Origin: Butyrivibrio fibrisolvens
GTDB taxonomy: Bacteria > Bacillota > Clostridia > Lachnospirales > Lachnospiraceae
Reading direction: 5' to 3'
DNA length: 64,000 nucleotides
Assembly (NCBI RefSeq): GCF_037113525.1
Contig: NZ_CP146963.1
Location: 4,402,001-4,466,000, forward strand
The position numbers and the translations under genes are program-made. This document shows, one piece after another, positions 61,587 to 64,000 of the stretch; within the stretch, counting starts at the first letter, position 1; the number at the start of each line of letters is the position of its first letter. A model generated the notes under the pieces. The model worked only from the letters and a program-made list of their open reading frames with translations. It was not told the DNA's origin and searched no databases.

Positions 61587-63001
61587 TACTGGAACTGCTC
61601 CTCTCTGCCTTCTGCTATCATCCTTGTAAAGGTAAGGAGTGTAAGGCTTGCACTTATAACAAATACGCAGATACCGATCACGCTTGCCATCTTATAATTG
61701 GAATAATCGTTGGTCAGTGTGAACAGCCATGTGATAAGAAGGTCAACCTCCTTGGCATTAGAGTTGGCATAGCTCATATTGGTGGTTACGTAATCATTGG
61801 TCAGAAGGTATATAACGTTAAAGTTATTGATGTTGGCAACAAAAGCTGTTACAAGAGAAGGTCCTGTTACAAAAAGAACATACGGCATGGTGATCTTTCT
61901 AAATATCTGCTTCTCTGTTGCGCCGTCAATCTTGGCACTTTCAAGCTGGTCTTCAGGAATATTCATAAGTATTCCTGTAGCACTAAGCATCTGAAAAGGA
62001 ATACCGACCCAGAGATTTATAAGAAGAACCATAACATTGGCCCAGCCTGGTTTTGAAAGAAACGGAATATAGCTAAGCCCCTTACTTACAAGACCTATAT
62101 CCTGAAGTAAAGATACAAGTCCTATCTTATTGCAGATGCTGTTAACGATTCCATAGTCACTGAACATCTTACCAACAAGAAGAAGTGTTACAAACTGAGG
62201 AATTGCTATCGTTACAACAAAAAGACTTCTCCAGAGCTTTTTGAATCTTGTCTTTTTATCATTGATAAACTTTGCAAGAAGTACTCCGAAGTAGAATGTC
62301 GAGAAAGTTGCAAAAAAGGCCCAGATAAGCGTCCATGCAAGGATTCGCACAAAGGCATATCCAAAAGTCACAGTTGTTGTTGATGTAAAAAGAGTTTTAA
62401 AGTTCTCAAGCCCGACCCATGTAAACAGGTAAGTCGGAGGCTGATGATCGCCGTCATAGTTGGTGAATGCTATACATATCATGAACAGTATAGGGATAAC
62501 GTTTGTAAGAAGGATTCCTATACTTGGTATTGTCAAAAGAGTTATGTGAAATTTGTGATTAAAAAGATTACTGATATCTTCTTTAAAAGAATTAATGTGC
62601 TTTCCATCTTTTTTGAGACATTCAAGCTCATAGCAGGCTTTGACATTGCTTATCGAAAGAAGGATATACATAAAAATGATAAGGATTCCTATGACGCCGC
62701 AAAGAAGGATCATAAGGGAGTTGTCATAGTCATTAACAACTTTGGTAAGGGTCTTGGGATCAAAGACTTCTTCTCTTTGAACAGTTCCAAGAGTCCCTAA
62801 TTTACAAATGTAATTAATAGAAAAACCAAAAGTAAATACATAAAATAAAATCTGGACAGTCTGCATGATAACAGCCTTAATATACTGGCCTCTTGCAGCA
62901 TATCCGCTTCCAAAGACTAATATGGATAGTTTTGTAAAGATATCCCCTTTGGCAAAATCTTTTATGAATTTTCTAAAGAATGATTCTCGCTCTTTTTTCA
63001 T
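61586..63001 (-). CDS. malF: Maltodextrin ABC transporter permease, MalF-like
   Basis: I take the ATG at 63001 (GAGGA upstream); a TTG 12 bp earlier overlaps that site. The 471-residue protein has an N-terminal extension with extra membrane helices (about 40-125) before the six-helix MalF core, similar to the longer MalF of other species. The EAA loop is ESAKIDGATEKQIFRKITMP; LTIPSIGILLTNVIPILFMI (about 155-175) opens the core and SDYGIVNSICNKIG is in the periplasmic-loop region. It pairs with MalG, coupled by a 1-nt overlap. Partner of MalE encoded upstream. Confidence 0.92.
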   Translation of the reverse strand: MKKERESFFRKFIKDFAKGDIFTKLSILVFGSGYAARGQYIKAVIMQTVQILFYVFTFGFSINYICKLGTLGTVQREEVFDPKTLTKVVNDYDNSLMILLCGVIGILIIFMYILLSISNVKACYELECLKKDGKHINSFKEDISNLFNHKFHITLLTIPSIGILLTNVIPILFMICIAFTNYDGDHQPPTYLFTWVGLENFKTLFTSTTTVTFGYAFVRILAWTLIWAFFATFSTFYFGVLLAKFINDKKTRFKKLWRSLFVVTIAIPQFVTLLLVGKMFSDYGIVNSICNKIGLVSLLQDIGLVSKGLSYIPFLSKPGWANVMVLLINLWVGIPFQMLSATGILMNIPEDQLESAKIDGATEKQIFRKITMPYVLFVTGPSLVTAFVANINNFNVIYLLTNDYVTTNMSYANSNAKEVDLLITWLFTLTNDYSNYKMASVIGICVFVISASLTLLTFTRMIAEGREEQFQ

Positions 63002-63063
63002 ACTGTTCCTCAAAATGAGTATATTTATGGGTAGGGGAGATTTTCATCTCCCCCCTAAAGCTA

Positions 63064-64000
63064 TCACTGTGTAATGCCAGCTACAGCATCATCTAAAAGT
63101 TTCTGAACATCTGTGTAGCTTCCCTCAACAAGTGACTGTCCAAGTGTAGCTGCAGGAGCCCAGAAGTTGTCGCCAACTCTCTGAAGATCAGCAAACTCAG
63201 CCTGCTCAGAAAGAGCTGCAAGTGCAGGAGCTGAAGCGATCTCTTCAGAAGAAGCTGCTACGATATTAGAAGGGCCTTCACCTGTCGCAAGTGCGATCTT
63301 GGTCTGGCTTTCTTCGCTTGTAAGGAACTCAGCAAGAAGCATTGCCCAGCCCGGATTCTTGGAATAAGCATTAACGCCAAGGAACTTGTAACCTGCAAAT
63401 GATCCCATCTGAACTTGCTCACCATCCACTGTAAATGTAGGAAGTTTGCATGCAGCATATCCGTCACCATAAGCTTCTACAAATGCATTAGTAGCCCATG
63501 TTCCGTTAACGTCAGCGATCATCTCGCCATTAAGAGCAAATGCCTGAGCATCTTCATTGACACAGTTCTTCATGGCAGGGTTCTTGCAGATATCTGTGAT
63601 AGCCTGTGCTACAGCTGCGCCTGTGTATTTAGTATCTTCTGCATTCCAGTTACAGATGTTCTTGCCATCATCACCAAGCTTCATCTCAAGGCCTGCACCT
63701 GCGAAGAATCCGTACATGAACCATGCACCTGAAACTTCCATACCAACTGTTTTGCCCTGGGCCTGTGCTGCAGCAAGAAGGCTGTCCCAGCTCTTAACAT
63801 CTTCTTCTGAAAGGTAGTTTTTGTTATAGAAAAGGAAATATCCGTTTGATGCTGTCATAGGATAAGCATAGAGCTTACCATCAATTGAAGCTGCTTCTAC
63901 TGTAGCAGGTGAATTAGTAGTTGTAGGATCATAAGTATATGTAGCTTCAACGCTCTGAAGAGCACCTGCATTTACAAGATCAAGAAGCTGATCATCAGGG
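63064..64000 (-). CDS. malE: Maltose/maltodextrin-binding protein, MalE-like (5' end cut by window edge)
   Basis: The frame is open from the stop at 63064 to the right edge, giving at least 312 residues of the C-terminal part; the N-terminus and signal peptide lie outside. Family features are AYPMTASNGYFLFYNKNYLS, WFMYGFFAGAGLEMKLGDDG, MIADVNGTWATNAFVEAYGD, GSFAGYKFLGVNAYSKNPGW and AMLLAEFLTSEESQTKIALA, characteristic of MalE/cyclodextrin-binding proteins. The last segment reads PAATLGQSLVEGSYTDVQKL. It delivers maltodextrins to MalF/MalG. The gap to malF is 62 bp, so all four genes form one operon. Confidence 0.93.
   Translation of the reverse strand, partial: PDDQLLDLVNAGALQSVEATYTYDPTTTNSPATVEAASIDGKLYAYPMTASNGYFLFYNKNYLSEEDVKSWDSLLAAAQAQGKTVGMEVSGAWFMYGFFAGAGLEMKLGDDGKNICNWNAEDTKYTGAAVAQAITDICKNPAMKNCVNEDAQAFALNGEMIADVNGTWATNAFVEAYGDGYAACKLPTFTVDGEQVQMGSFAGYKFLGVNAYSKNPGWAMLLAEFLTSEESQTKIALATGEGPSNIVAASSEEIASAPALAALSEQAEFADLQRVGDNFWAPAATLGQSLVEGSYTDVQKLLDDAVAGITQ

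Noticed and set aside
1..64000. CRISPR arrays, tRNA or rRNA genes, transposons or prophage
   Set aside because: I saw no regularly spaced repeats, no cloverleaf-like GTTCGANTC segments in intergenic DNA, no rRNA-like sequence and no transposase, integrase or phage structural genes.

Overview
The window looks like a chromosomal segment of a low-to-moderate GC Firmicute of the family Lachnospiraceae, most like Butyrivibrio or Pseudobutyrivibrio. The grounds are the gene families (type 2 GalT, ChvE/MmsAB-type monosaccharide transporter with a YesM/YesN pair, MutS2, YhaM, VanW, SleB-like hydrolase), GGAGG-type ribosome binding sites, sigma-A style promoters and AT-rich intergenic DNA. The genus is an inference from overall look. 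I saw no rRNA, tRNA, CRISPR array, transposase or phage gene; the region reads as ordinary chromosome with dispersed palindromic repeats.

Layout. 1-7.7 kb: a MATE exporter cut by the left edge, the RNA methyltransferase RlmD, an OmpR/PhoB-type two-component pair and MutS2, all on the minus strand. 7.9-10.5 kb: a membrane-anchored HtrA-like protein that has lost its protease residues, and the exoribonuclease YhaM. 10.6-16.9 kb: an aminotransferase/Lrp pair, an AIR-synthase-like protein overlapping a VanW protein, a small membrane protein and endonuclease III. 17-20.2 kb: two paralogous lipoproteins flanking an AAC(3)-family acetyltransferase. 20.4-28 kb: a diguanylate cyclase, a PutP symporter, and a galactose/fructose phosphorylation group (galT, galK, ROK kinase). 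28.2-32.6 kb: an unusual operon of a small membrane protein, a beta-lactamase-fold serine hydrolase, an exported nucleoside-hydrolase-like protein and a lipoprotein. 32.8-36.3 kb: a second MATE exporter, TrmL, an epsilon-type exonuclease and a SleB-like wall hydrolase. 36.6-39.7 kb: a pantothenate operon whose first gene is a DUF2520 protein, a good candidate for the PanG ketopantoate reductase, then panB, panC and panD. 40-42.6 kb: an alpha/beta hydrolase with a cysteine nucleophile, a TetR regulator and an aquaporin.

42.7-53.4 kb is the most coherent system: a YesN response regulator, a YesM kinase and two membrane-bound sugar-binding proteins in one overlapping gene string, beside a ChvE-like binding protein, an MmsA ATPase and two paralogous permeases. 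It looks like an expanded version of the XylFII-LytS-YesN sugar-sensing system controlling its neighbouring transporter. A pair of direct repeats exactly 21 bp apart abuts a poor -35 region upstream of the ChvE gene and is a candidate YesN site. 53.8-58.8 kb: an exported MORN-like protein, an iron alcohol dehydrogenase, a zinc-ribbon membrane protein and a chemoreceptor. 58.9-64 kb: a maltodextrin operon (MalE cut by the right edge, MalF, MalG, cytoplasmic GH13 amylase).

The most unexpected non-coding signal is a set of very long intergenic hairpins (about 15.96-16.2, 26.6-26.76 and 27.95-28.17 kb). Two of them share an ungapped 59-nt apical core with three base-pair-preserving changes, although their outer arms are unrelated.
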